DNA from: Arthrobotrys musiformis
Taxonomy: Eukaryota > Ascomycota > Orbiliomycetes > Orbiliales > Orbiliaceae
Reading direction: 5' to 3'
NCBI GenBank assembly: GCA_036971715.1
Contig: JAVHJL010000011.1
Coordinates: forward strand, 186,001 to 250,000
DNA length: 64,000 nucleotides
Position numbers and translations under genes: made by a program. Below the pieces are notes generated by a model. The model saw only the letters and a list, made by a program, of their open reading frames with translations. It ran no database searches and was not told the DNA's origin. Positions 32,556-43,968 of this stretch are shown here, in pieces; position 1 is the first letter of the stretch; each line of letters starts with the position of its first letter.

Positions 32556-32795
32556 ATGCCTTGCAAACATATCCTCCTCCCTCTACCACTCGCCCGGGAC
32601 GATACGCCACCACAAGTCTGGCATCGGGTAATGGGAAATAGAGCCTGGATTCTCAAGCGGATCGACCATGAGAAGAACGGCGAAATAATCAGGCACCTCT
32701 GCCAATTCTATCCCATCGAAGAAATGCAGTGGTACCAACGCCTCATGGAGACATGGGAAACCGAGCAAAGTACGACAACATCAGCAGTTGCATGA
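32556..32795 (+). CDS. MPC-family core member 14, 79 aa
   Basis: Product M-P-C-K-H-I-L-L-P-L-P-L-A-R, then D-D-T-P-P-Q-V-W-H-R-V-M-G. The anchors P9, T17-P18 and W22 are at the same spacing as in members 7, 10, 11 and 13. The C-terminal half is a mixed-charge helix with several Trp/Tyr, ending in a Thr/Ser tail. It is the last member of the second row. The function is unknown. Confidence 0.65.
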   Translation: MPCKHILLPLPLARDDTPPQVWHRVMGNRAWILKRIDHEKNGEIIRHLCQFYPIEEMQWYQRLMETWETEQSTTTSAVA

Positions 32796-33281
32796 TTATA
32801 CCAGAACGACTGATTGCAGCGACGGATTTCACAGCGATTTCTTTTCCCCCTTTCTTTATATTTCATTTGTACAGAATAATGTTATCGGGAAGATGTAGAT
32901 AAAGTATCTTTCTCGAGTTCTATCTAGAATTGACGTTCACACGATATTTCCACATATGCATCCGAGAATTCTTATGTGAGACCTCTCTTCGAAAAACCCA
33001 CGTATAGGTACCAAACGGCCGGAAGACGGAAAGATCTGTCATCTTCCAATCTACATTCCAACCATCAGCCGCAATTATAGCAGCCAGCCAATGATCATGG
33101 GTAACGTATCACGATATCACAGGTCGCATTGGAATTTGTTATCACAACACAACCATGTGCAAATATAATCATGTAAGATCAAACCCGCTACAGATTCGCC
33201 GTCGAGCGGCCTCCAGGATTTTCATATACTGCCACTCACGAGGCATGATCGAGGAACCATAAGCGTTCGAGACCTTTGCTT
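32796..33281. other. Intergenic, nothing recognised
   Basis: The 3' flank of the last MPC gene and of the minus-strand locus that follows. No motif is seen. Confidence 0.4.
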
Positions 33282-34322
33282 TCATCCAATCCTGACGATG
33301 AAACCCAATCGCAATCCCAGAATGATTCGCGCACACATTGATACTATGATACTAATTGAAGGATATGAAAATACTTGCTGTCCTAGCCTTCGGGGTCTCC
33401 TTGAAAGCCAACAATGAAACGTTCTGAATTTTCGCTTTGTATTCTCAATAATTGATTCACTCGATATCGGTCTAGGCGACAAGCCGAGAAAGCTTAAGGC
33501 GATTGCACAGTAGACCAGAGTTTGCGTACAGAGTAGATAGCTTTGAAAATTGTCATCATGGGTCAAGGCAAAGTCCAAAGTACTAAAAATAGCCACCAAA
33601 ATATCTAAGAAAATACTCTTGCGCTTGAGGCTCTGGGATTGCATCAAATTCCAACTGGGATGATATTTCCCATCCTCAAATTCTGGAAGGTCTTCGGCCT
33701 GCCCATGATGCCTGGGCAATTGCATGAAGAGCGGTCTCGAGGTCATGCTTTCTACACATAAGACTACCAGCCGATATGACAACACGCCCAGACTGACCAA
33801 AAGTTTTCCCACAATACATATAAGCTATACATGTAATGACAACATCCATATCGCAAAAGGCATCTAAACATGACATGATGTATCGCTTCCAGCATGGAAA
33901 TCTAACATCGCCGTATAAATGCATAGAAATTTCGAAATGATCGTTCCCCACATCGTCTCCAAACACTATCTAATCCCGAAATACAGCAACCCCGAAACCT
34001 GCACTAACTTTCGGATCCCACAAGCCGCATGAAGCCCCACAGCCCAAAAAGGCAAGAACTCAGAAACCGTCTGCAAGGCGTCCACAATGCCGTACCAGCA
34101 CCCACTACCATTACTACCATTACAAAGGCTTCCAAGGTAGCTTGAATAGATCCGCTGTATATAGAAGCTGTTGTTCCTCGAGCTAGCCAATACAACGCCA
34201 GCGCCCCACTTCTGTCTGTACCTTCTTGGCACCCATGTCGTCCCAGCAGGGGTTCCAATCACAAATGCGACGTCCTGGTGAATCGGATTCGGCAGCTGTG
34301 GATTTTCGCTGCGGTGCTTCAT
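33282..34322 (-). pseudogene. Possible decayed multi-pass membrane protein gene
   Basis: Three minus-strand frames follow one another: 34322-33966 (starts M-K-H-R-S-E-N-P, contains G-T-P-A-G-T-T-W-V-P-R-R-Y-R and ends in a hydrophobic segment), 33966-33676 and 33812-33282. All contain hydrophobic helices of membrane-protein type (S-I-S-I-I-V-S-M, L-V-Y-C-A-I-A-L-S-F-L-G-L). The frames overlap and shift without clean donor/acceptor pairs, which suggests frameshift decay. A multi-exon gene with introns I failed to place is the alternative. No family is recognised. Confidence 0.35.
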
Positions 34323-34487
34323 AGCTATGTCGACAAAATCACAATCTAAAGCGCTTGGATCGCAATTGGGTGTGATCGTATTATGTGTAATTTTACGGTC
34401 GTAAAGCGTCTATGCTTCTCGTGGAACCAGTAAAAATATTAGTATCCCAAATATATCACGGTAGTCTATTCAGCTTCAGGAACGAAC

Positions 34488-34495
34488 TATATAAG
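34488..34495 (+). promoter_or_regulatory. TATA box of subtilisin gene
   Basis: tatataag lies about 125 bp before the protease ATG and is followed by a pyrimidine-rich stretch, the usual layout of strong fungal secreted-enzyme promoters. Confidence 0.45.
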
Positions 34496-34620
34496 ACTTC
34501 TTCGAAGCCGCGATAATATCCTTTCCTCATTCCAGCATCAAAAAATTCAACTAGCCATCTTACGAATACACATACACAAAATCAATATACAATATATAAT
34601 CTAATATAATACCATCCAAA

Positions 34621-36169
34621 ATGAAATTCCTCGCAGCAGCCCTCTTCATTGGATCCTTGATCCCACTGATCTCTGCCGCTCCAACCCCCCAATCCCTATC
34701 CACTGATTCCCCCTCATCCGAGAAGAAGTTCATCGTCGTGCTAAAAAATAACCTCAACAACAACCAATTCAAGAAGCACACAAAATGGGCCAGCGAGATC
34801 CATGCCCGAAACCTTCGAAAGCGCCAATTGAACGGGCTGCCCATCGAGCGCCACACCTCGGGCGTCGAAAAGACGTTCGGCGTCAACAGCTTTAAGGCTT
34901 ACTCTGGATCCTTCGATGAGGAGACTTTACAAGAGATTGAAGACAACGATGATGTATTACCCACTTTACCCCAATTTCCATTCAATATTATATATACTGA
35001 CTATGTTCTGAAAGGTCGCATACATCGAGCCAGAACAGGAGGCCTATGCCGAAGAAATAATAACACAAACCGAAGCCACCTGGGGTATCTCCGAAATGTC
35101 CAACATCGCCTCCAACACCTCAACATACTACTACGACTCCTCCGCCGGCGAGGGAATGTACGCCTACATCATCGACAGCGGTATCAACTTCTCTCATGAG
35201 GAGTTCGAGGGCCGTGCCGAGTTGGGATACAACGCTTTGCCGGATTTGAATAACACCGATACTTCGGGTCATGGAACCCACGTTTCTGGAACGGTGGCCG
35301 GAAAGACTTACGGTGTCGCTAAGAAGGCGAAATTGGTAAATGTTAAGGTTTTCCAGGGAAGGACGGTTAGTGTTTCCTATCTATTCGTCAGTTATATTAT
35401 GGTCTCTTGGTGAATTAGGCTGATGAGTTCGAATAGACATCCACCATCACCATCTTTGATGGATTCAACTGGGCCGTCCAGGATATTATCGAAAAGAACC
35501 GTACCGACGTCGCTGTCATCAACATGAGCTTGAGTAAGCCCACCCAAACACTGTAGAATATCCAATACACAGCCACGCTAACCCTTTAAACCCAGCCACC
35601 AAAACTAGCAAGGCATTCAACGCCATGGTCGATAGCGCCTTTGAACGGGGTATTATCTCTGTCGTCGCAGCCGGCAACAAAAATGTATGTCCCATATCCC
35701 AGATCAACCAAAAAAATGGTGGAAGACAACCAAATTTTACTAACCGACCCCACAGCTCTCCGCATCTCTCTACTCTCCTGCTTCGGCTAACAGCTCCATC
35801 GCCGTTGGTGCCGTCTCCCGCGGCCACGTTCGCGGCTCCTACTCAAACTGGGGTCCTTCCGTCAACCTTTTTGCCCCCGGGACTGGAATCACATCAGCCG
35901 GTATCGCAAACAATACCGCCATCAGAACCTCCACTGGAACTTCCATGGCTTCCCCCCACGTCGCTGGGTTGATCTGCTACCTCCGTGCTGCTGAGGGTTT
36001 GGCCGCCGCTCAGGATGTCATCGACCGAATGCTCGGAATGGCCCAGAAGGGTGTTTTGAACGAGACCACCTTGAACGAGAGCCCTAACCTTTTGGCTTAC
36101 AATGGTGGTGTTGAGTTGAATAACGATTATGCCAGCCCCCCATTCGATGGCGATAACTACTACTATTAG
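34621..36169 (+). CDS. Secreted subtilisin-like serine protease (S8A, proteinase K type)
   Basis: Five exons: 34621-34953, 35015-35365, 35437-35533, 35596-35684 and 35756-36169; 1284 nt, 427 residues, all phases consistent. A signal peptide covers residues about 1-20 (F-L-A-A-A-L-F-I-G-S-L-I). The I9 propeptide follows (K-F-I-V-V-L-K-N to V-A-Y-I-E-P-E). The catalytic triad is visible: Asp about 165 in I-I-D-S-G, His about 197 in G-H-G-T-H-V-S-G-T and Ser about 353 in G-T-S-M-A-S-P-H. The oxyanion Asn sits in V-A-A-G-N-K-N. The layout matches the extracellular proteases of nematode- and insect-attacking fungi, but also general saprotrophic ones. An Asn/Tyr-rich tail extends past the domain. 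Intact. Confidence 0.93.
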
Positions 36170-37063
36170 AAATAAGGCATCTGAAGGTTTGCGATCTCTT
36201 TTTGGAGGAAGCTACGCATCATAAGTTACGGCATGAACAGCGGGTTACATTGTATTGATTATTAGCGAGAGAGTATCAAAAATAATGTGTAATGTAATAG
36301 ATAGAGATCTCGAGATGTATATATAGATAAGGAATATTACTCAAGTTCAAAAGATATCCGAGCTTCCTGAAAAAGAGCAAACCCCCGTGTTTAAGCTATT
36401 GCGAGAAAAGACCTAAGAGCACCGTCAGAGTTTGCCCCGTAAACCAGTCAGAGTCGCGATACGATCTTTTGAGAGCTGAAAATTGGTCACACACAAAAGT
36501 GTGTTGCTGACCCAAAATGCCACACTCCAAAACGGCAATCGTCCGGTTTAGGAAGAAGATCGAAGCATTCCCGTTGTCGACGGTCATATATTATCATATG
36601 CATAGACCGCGCACGCGGACCAGACCGAACCTCAGAGATCGATCCAGGCGGAATCAAAGCAAGCGCTCCAGACCTTGCAGATTACCAAATGTCTATACGA
36701 CGCTATCCTTAGAAGCTCAGATGCTTAGAGGCTAAAATATTTGACTTCCCGTCCAGAATACAGCCAAATAAATATCAAGTAAGTGTTACAACATGCATTT
36801 CTCCAAAAGATGGACGAATATAAAGATAACACCTCTACAGCATTGAGGCTAAGACTTCGCACTCGAGTCAATGCTAGATTCAGAAATAGCACGCTTCAGT
36901 AGTCTGGGAAATTTAAAGGGGTTCAGAAATACTCTTCATGACAATATACAATATAAATAATATTGAAACGCTATGTATATCTGGTATATCGATGTACAAC
37001 CACTATCCCAAATTATATACAACCCCCATTACAGCCTAACTCTCGTACTGGGCTGGCTAAAAT
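36170..37063. other. Intergenic between convergent secreted-enzyme genes
   Basis: 3' flanks of the subtilisin and the GH131 gene. No gene is recognised. AT-rich. Confidence 0.45.
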
Positions 37064-38433
37064 TTACAAGCACTGGTAGTAGTAAGGGTTGAGAACCTGG
37101 CAGGTGCTTCCCTCAACACAGGCTGTTGGGCCGGTCCATCCGATACCACCGCATTGTCCCCACTAAATTGAAGAGTTAGTATTCTATGCGATAAATCTTC
37201 GTAACGATCGGGATAGAATTACCTTGGTCTGAGTTCCAGTACTTGCGGTCGTAGTGGTAGTAGTGGTGGTGGTAGTGGTGGTGGAGCGAGTGGTGGTGGT
37301 GGTAGTAGTGGTGGTTCGGGAGCTAGTAGTTGGGCTAGTAGTTGTGGTAGTTCTAGCGGTGGTGGTTGGGCTAGTAGTGGTAGAAGTGCGGACGGTGGTC
37401 AAAGTGGTGGCGGGGGTGGTAGTTCGTGTGGTGGTGGAAGTAGTAGTAGTGCGAGAGGCGGTGGTGGTTGTGGAGGTACCGCCGGATCTTTACGTTTCTA
37501 GTGTCAGATCCATGTCTACATATTTTTTCAAGGGAAGGAAGAAACATACCCGATCTGGGTGTTCAAGGATCCACTCTCGACGTAAACACCGCTGAAGTAC
37601 CAGTCCTCAACGTCAGTGCTCTGGAGGTCAGAGTTCATGGGGAGACGGAGGACACCCAAATGCCAGTCAGCACCATTGGAGGAAGTGCTGGCGGAGAAGG
37701 GGCCAGCGGTCAGAACAAGTGGGTCGGAACCAGTGGAGTGGTAGAAAGCGACTGTATTGGCAGAGAAGTCCTAGTCAAAGTTAGAAAGGGATATCTATAA
37801 AATGGAAAATATTTAACATACGATATCATAGGCAACGTTGTGCCAGACGTCAGCATCGAACGTGACACTCCACTTTGTTGATCCACTGACACACCACTTC
37901 AAAGTGGGGTCACTAGTACCAGAAGCACCAGAGAGGAGACCATACTTCAACTCAGTGAAGTGGGACTCAAAGAAGTTGACCTGATGCTCGAGATCAGAAC
38001 GTGGGGCATTGGTACCAGTCCTCTTGACTGAGAAGTGGTAGTAGACGTGTCCGGAGTTGATTGCAGCGGAAGTCTGAGGAATCAACTCAGTACGTCTCAT
38101 ATTTTGCCCATTCCAGTAGGCGGTATTGTCGATAGAGATCTTGACACCCTGGTTGGAGACGGTATCGGCGGGGTTCTTGTAGCTTGGGGAGAGGTTGACA
38201 TATTGGGTGACTGCGCCAGTTCCGTGAATGTAGTACTGGTATGGCCCGACCTGGTTGGACCAACTCCAGTTGTTCAGGTCGGTGCTGGATGTGAATTCAT
38301 TGAATCTTCCATCCCAGAGGACGGTACCGGCTTTCAGACGTTAGTTTCAGACGTTATATTACGACCAGTCGAATGCGTCGAACATACCCAAAGCGGACCC
38401 AACGAGGGCTTGAACCAAAGCAAGCTTGAACAT
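37064..38433 (-). CDS. GH131 beta-glucanase with C-terminal CBM1
   Basis: Five exons read on the minus strand: 38433-38388, 38330-37822, 37770-37550, 37487-37223 and 37162-37064; 1140 nt, 379 residues, phases consistent. The signal peptide is M-F-K-L-A-L-V-Q-A-L-V-G-S-A. The GH131 domain starts G-T-V-L-W-D-G-R-F and shows N-Q-V-G-P-Y-Q-Y-Y-I-H-G, A-Y-W-N-G-Q-N-M-R-R-T-E-L-I-P-Q and F-F-E-S-H-F-T-E, all characteristic of this family. A Thr-rich linker of about 85 residues leads to a CBM1 (W-G-Q-C-G-G-I-G-W-T-G-P to Y-Y-Y-Q-C-L) at the end. Known GH131 enzymes attack beta-1,3/1,6- and beta-1,4-glucans. The acceptor of the linker exon lies in a cgtaaag string that skips an upstream stop. Secreted and cellulose-binding. 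Confidence 0.9.
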
Positions 38434-40814
38434 TTTGAAATCCAGTTCCAATGTCGAAAAATGTGTATATATATTTACAAAAAAGAGAATCGACGCTTTT
38501 TCCAAGTCTCACAAAGACCACGCCAACAATGCAGAAGAAAACCTTAGGAAATGCTTATTTAGAAAGAGGAGGGAACTCTTGTCGAGGCAAGGCGAGAATA
38601 GGCTTTATATGAAGCATTGACCACAGCTTAATATCCAACAATTTACAAAAAAGGAAGACCGTTACGACTCGAGCCAACGTCACCACCCAATCTCGACGGC
38701 TAATCAATCCGTAACCCCGACCCACAGATTAAAGGTCTTTCAAAGAAAATTCGAGATCATGATCACATTAGAAAGGATCAACGGGGTCCTATAGTAGCAA
38801 GGGTATGAAATGGTGATGCCCGGGTTAACGGTGCCTCAGGCGGCTGGTGAAGGGAGTATGGCGGAATTGCAATGGCTTGTTTTGCAATTATGGGGACTGC
38901 TTAACGCCTGAGCGGTTTTAGTACGGACCATCCGGTCCGCGTAAAAGAAGCATTGAAGATCCCCATGTTTTGTTTGACGGATGTCATCCCGGCTGTAGTT
39001 TCAACCCCTTGGCGAGGTTCTTCTCTCACCAAACGTGTGGAGGTGCTCCTATCCTGGGAGATCCTAGCAAGGGGTGGAAGCAAGGACCACACCAGTCACA
39101 AGATCTCTAAGATATGTCAAGCTTTCTGAGCTTACCGCCTTGGTAATTGTCCGATCGACCTTATGTGCATACATGCTATGCAGTAATCTTTATATAGTCA
39201 TACATACAGAGTCTACAGCCTGGTATTTGGGGCTGCAGCATTGGTTCATTCGGAGCGACGGTGTGGGGACGGGACAACTTTTGACGAGTTTTGGGTCGCT
39301 GGAAGTGGTTCCGTTTCATGGTCCGTTTTTCCACTGCGCTCATTCCGGGATGCTTGGCTCCGTCGTTTAAGCTTGCCATTGCGAGATGGCTTGCTTCCGC
39401 TGGAGCCAATACTTAGCCAAGTCCCTCAGCGATGGGAGAGTTTCAACCACTGTGTGGTTTTCCAAGAGTTATAATACCGGCAAATCCCCTTTTTAGAACT
39501 CGAGTCTCGGAGTCGGCTATTCATCAATTGCTTGATTTATGGCATGCCAATGCTGTGTACTCGTGTACTTGTGCCGAGCAGAGTACCGTGGTTTTGCTCT
39601 CTCCTCGATTTTGAGCATTTGGATTGCATTCAATTGATCGAGTGAGCACTCGATCGGGTTGACAACATCGACGTCGCATTAACCTTTCCAACATTCCTGT
39701 CGACTCGAAAACCAAGATTCCAATGCTAGAAGAGGTAGCCCAGCAGACATAATTGTGTGAGAGAGAAATTGTCAAAAAATTCACAGTGGAACAAAGGACC
39801 CTTGCATTATTATGTCAATTGCATGTTCTGTCGAGTATGAAGCCGACAATCCGATGTTCATTCCTAATGCGAAAATCGCCTGTGCGACCACAACACATTC
39901 CCTCCCCAACGGTCGCACACAGACGTCGTCATAAACGCATTCATTCGAACTGGCAAATCGATCGGACCCTCTTTCACAATCGCCAATTGCAAATTCCAAG
40001 AACCCCCACTTCTATCCCAAGAAACTGAGAAAAGTAAAATACAAAATGCAAAATGGAAACTATGAGGGACTTTTTTTATAAGGAGGCAAAAGTTCTGCGG
40101 CATGTTTGTGAGGAGGTTTTTTTCATATGAAAAAACATAATGGCAGCTGATGATTACGACGACGCTGTCGTGGGGTCAGCTACCGACGGCACAAGGCAGG
40201 GTTGCAGGCTTACAAGCCCCATGGCCCCAGTCAACGAAATACTCACTGGTTGGATCTAGATCCCACTAGAATCCTCCACTAGGTTTAAGTCAACTGACCG
40301 CAGGGACCAATTATATTATTGTAGATAGAAGCTGTTTCAAATATTGGAAAAAAGGGCAAAATCGGAAGAGGCCGAGAAATAATGTGGGGAAAAGAAACCG
40401 ATATCCTGATATCGACTTCGGCTTTCGCATTTTTTGATTTTTCTCAAAATCTAATATATCTGATATCTAGTTTTAGAAAGAAAGTATAGCTACAATATAG
40501 TAGCTCTAAACCCGGGTGTTTCAACATCTCGTAAAAGGAAAAAAATTCGTAAATCTGGTGTAATAGTAATCGTGAAAGAAAGGTAAGGAAAGGAATTAGG
40601 AAAAATATAGAAACATCGAAGTGAAAATGAGGAGAGCAAAAACACCATTGCAAAAGGCCCCAAGGATAGAACAGAAAACCCATAAATCAAGTATTTCATA
40701 AACCGCAAAAAACCGACCGACCGACCGTGATAACCTCAAAATCAAAGATCAAAGATCAAATAAAAAACAAATATGATATTCCGTGCAAAAACAGAAAAGA
40801 CACCGGTTTATTCT
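38434..40814. other. Long intergenic region, no supported gene
   Basis: About 2.4 kb. The first 170 bp are the GH131 promoter, with a TATA element (catataaag on the minus strand) at 38603-38611. The rest contains only short frames on both strands without motifs. A long A/T-rich 3' flank precedes the RS-rich gene, including a triple atcaaag string near 40740-40760. Confidence 0.5.
38603..38611 (-). promoter_or_regulatory. TATA box of GH131 gene
   Basis: catataaag on the minus strand, about 170 bp upstream of the ATG at 38433. Confidence 0.4.
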
Positions 40815-41699
40815 TTAGTATCTTGTAGTCTTCCTTCTTGTTGGTCCCTGGCTCATGCTCCTAGCCAAATGTTTGGCCGCCAGGTTGACGACCCCAGAAC
40901 CAATCTTAGCTCCAAGACTCGCCTCGCCAGCACCGCGATGTTTTCCGTTGCCACCGCCCAAGGATTTGCTAGCGGCAAGTGTACCGACAACCGATTCGAT
41001 GATAGTCCTCATATTTCCACTGTTGCCACCTTCACCACCTTTTCCTCCAAGACGAGCGGCCTGATCGACCAAGACGTCTAACCCGCCAGCTGCGATGGCG
41101 GCACCGGCGATCTGCATAAGTCTCTGAGGTGTGATTTTTCCGTCTTTTCTGGTTCTGAAGGCTTCCATAGCAGCAGCAGTAAGCGCAGCTTGGAGAGCTT
41201 CGCGTGTTTTCTTCTTTCGGTGTTCATCTTCGGGACCTCCAGCAGCGGCGGATCGACTGCTGGTGCCCTTGTCGTCTTTGTGCTTGGACTGTAGCAAACC
41301 GATAGCAGCTAGTAAATCCTCGACAACGCTTCCCTTTTCTCTCCTTTCACGAGAGCGGCTGGGTGATCGGTCGGAGTAGTAATCCGAATCATGACCTCTG
41401 CGATCGCGACCACGGGATTTTCTGTACCCTCTTTCTTCTCCATCGGAGTGTGCGTGAGGATGTGATGCTGGTGCGGCGGCTGTATGACGTCTTGTTGGAC
41501 GGCGGGGTGGGGATGCACCACGAGAGTAGTCAGAGTAGTAGGAGTCGTCGGAGTCTGATTCGGACGAGTAGGATGGAGATCGACGACGGCGACGACGGGT
41601 ATCACGATCCTTTTCGGAACGGTCCCGATCGTGACGATCTCTACGTGAGTCGCGGACTTCACGCTCCTCAAATCGAGCGGATTTTTCGTATTTGGACAT
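40815..41699 (-). CDS. RS/RD-rich nuclear-type protein
   Basis: An intronless ORF of 294 residues when started at the ATG at 41699. A TTG-led extension upstream is not used. Residues about 10-130 are Arg/Asp/Ser-rich with S-x-S-D-S-D and R-S-P-S-R-S patterns like SR proteins. Residues 140-160 are a short helix (V-V-E-D-L-L-A-A-I-G-L-L-Q). The C-terminal 130 residues are Ala/Gly-rich helices (A-L-Q-A-A-L-T-A-A-A-M-E-A-F-R) with two Gly-rich loops. No RRM or zinc finger is seen. A nuclear role is inferred from composition only. Confidence 0.7.
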   Translation of the reverse strand: MSKYEKSARFEEREVRDSRRDRHDRDRSEKDRDTRRRRRRSPSYSSESDSDDSYYSDYSRGASPPRRPTRRHTAAAPASHPHAHSDGEERGYRKSRGRDRRGHDSDYYSDRSPSRSRERREKGSVVEDLLAAIGLLQSKHKDDKGTSSRSAAAGGPEDEHRKKKTREALQAALTAAAMEAFRTRKDGKITPQRLMQIAGAAIAAGGLDVLVDQAARLGGKGGEGGNSGNMRTIIESVVGTLAASKSLGGGNGKHRGAGEASLGAKIGSGVVNLAAKHLARSMSQGPTRRKTTRY

Positions 41700-43968
41700 T
41701 TTTATGGAATATAAGTTGGGTTTCTCCGGGAAGCCCTTGTTCAAGATATTGCTGAAGGGTATAGGAGGTAAAGAGGAGAGTAGAAAAAATCGAACAAAAA
41801 GTTGATTTCCTTTGAGGTTAAGTTGTAGTTAATTAACCTACTCGAAGGCTTTAGCTCGATATTGTAGCTTTGGATGTCTCTGGATACTTTGAATGAAAAA
41901 AGAACTTAGTCAAAGGTCGGCGGCGAAAGGTCTTTTATAAACTAAAAAGGTCCCAAGATCGATCATCAACGAGCTAAAGACGACTAAGGTAGGCAAAAAG
42001 CTGGTTGGACGTCAAGGTGCATTACGACTGCGGCACCGAAAGCTAGCTGACTGACTGACAGGGTTGCATTAAACTAGCATTCATGCATTCTTTTTTTCAC
42101 TTTCGTGTACATGTAATACACTTCGTCGCATCAGCTGCTAATGCCAGATCCATTCATTCCTCCTAGCGAGCCCGGCCTCTTCGTTGTACAGCAGCAGCCT
42201 GGCCTTCTCACAAAGTAACACCACTTACTCCTCACCAGGAAAACCGTCCAAAATAGGTGGGAATACCAAGATACCAGGATTACTCGATCGAGTTTTTTTC
42301 TTGCATCTCCGAGCATTTTCCAGCTCGGCTATACCCCTTTCAGTATTTAGAGGCGATAATTCAGCTGGACATGCATGATGACATTGCACCCGCCACACTA
42401 TTAAACCAATTATAATCCCTCGAGTTCTTAAATACGCCACACTTGCTTCGCCACGCCCTACGTCCATATTCGGGCGCTAAACCGACGAAGATGGGAGGTG
42501 CGATTTGGACATGGGCAATCGTGGCCCCGCATGACAAAGCAAAAAGCGTCCAGGACCAATCCCTCCTTGAGTTCGGCAAACTTCTACCGATTATGTCGTG
42601 TCTTGGACTCGCTGTCCATGTCCGTGGGTTGGGACCAAGCGGCATTAGCATTGCATTTGCTGTTGAACGGGCGCAGTCAATCTGTGTCAAAAAGTCTGAC
42701 TTTCTTCAAATTCTCATCGCTCGTTCGCTCGGTACGAGGCGACATAAGCCACCCATGCTAACGCTAGCCAACGCAGCAGAGAGGTTTTTTTGGCTTGCTG
42801 TTCGTTGGTGGCAGAGCCAGGCCAGGCCAGCGCCCATTCCTTTCTGTCACATCCCCTCCTCAAGAGGAGTCAGTCACGAGAGATGCGGGCGCTGCAGTGT
42901 TTGTGTGGATAATGCCTGACTGACTTTGAAGTCGAAAATAAAAATGCTGCCATCTCAGAGTCCCGTTTCAGGTTTAGCGGTCGATCGGGCTAGAATTCGA
43001 ATTCCTGTTGGAACCACGCAAGGGACCAGCTCATCGATATCCATGCGGCCGGCCTGAGTGGGAACTCGCAAAAAAAAAGGGTGCGGCGCTTATTGATATG
43101 AGTAATTGACTCCCAAACTCGTGACATCCAACGTGGTTGAACCATTGCATCCGTTCAAGGCACACTGCAAAGAGTTTGTACCTGACGAGATTTTCCGGAT
43201 GTTATGCACAATCGCGGGATTTCCGTCTGAAACACCAGCTAGCTAGGCCAGGCGGGGTTGGGATTGTGGATAGAGAAGTTCGAAGTCGGGAGCAGGAGTT
43301 CACCGCTTATGTAACCTAAAGAGCTCGTAGATGTGCTTGGCGGATAAACAGTTGGCGTTGAGCTCAATTGCTCAATTGATCAATACAATGCTAGGAACTC
43401 GTGCGCAATGGCTAATGACTCCAACGGCATGTTGGTAAAATTTAACTCAAGTGTGATCGATTGTAGAGTTGAATTTTCTTGTGCGCCTTAACATGTAACG
43501 ACGCGACATGATGCTCTAATTGCAAGTTAACTTTGTATCATGGCATTAATTCTTAGAAACATAAGTCGTGGAGCTGTCTATGTAGTGGAAGCCCATATTA
43601 AGCTTATTGACATAGAATAATAACGGCAGCAGCTATTCCCCTCACCTTTCTAATCGATATTAGGAACATCTATCTCGTAAGGACGGAAGATCTAAGAAAA
43701 TGGAAATATTACTAATTTGGGGAAAGCACGGAAAGTGCCATCTAACTGAAATTGGTAATAGTATTAGCATTGTGTAGTTATTCCGAATAGGTTAAGTGGA
43801 GCCCACCAATTAATCATGAAGGACCCAAAGAGCCGACCTCAAGTCGCTCGCCATTGTAAAAGTATTCAACGTCAAAATCTCCAGTAGCTATGATACACAT
43901 AAGAAAGGAACAAAAAAAGTGGTCCAAAATCCGACACCATAGGAGCCAGCCTCAGTAATAAGCCCTGC
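41700..43968. other. Long intergenic region, no supported gene
   Basis: About 2.3 kb. The largest plus-strand frame (42443-42919) opens with TTG, overlaps a minus-strand frame and has no recognised motif, so it is not called. Confidence 0.45.

Noticed and set aside
37184..37402. Simple-sequence tract encoding Thr runs, considered as a satellite repeat
   Set aside because: It is the linker of the GH131-CBM1 gene, in frame with both domains.
42443..42919. 158-codon plus-strand frame
   Set aside because: Opens with TTG, overlaps a minus-strand frame and shows no domain.
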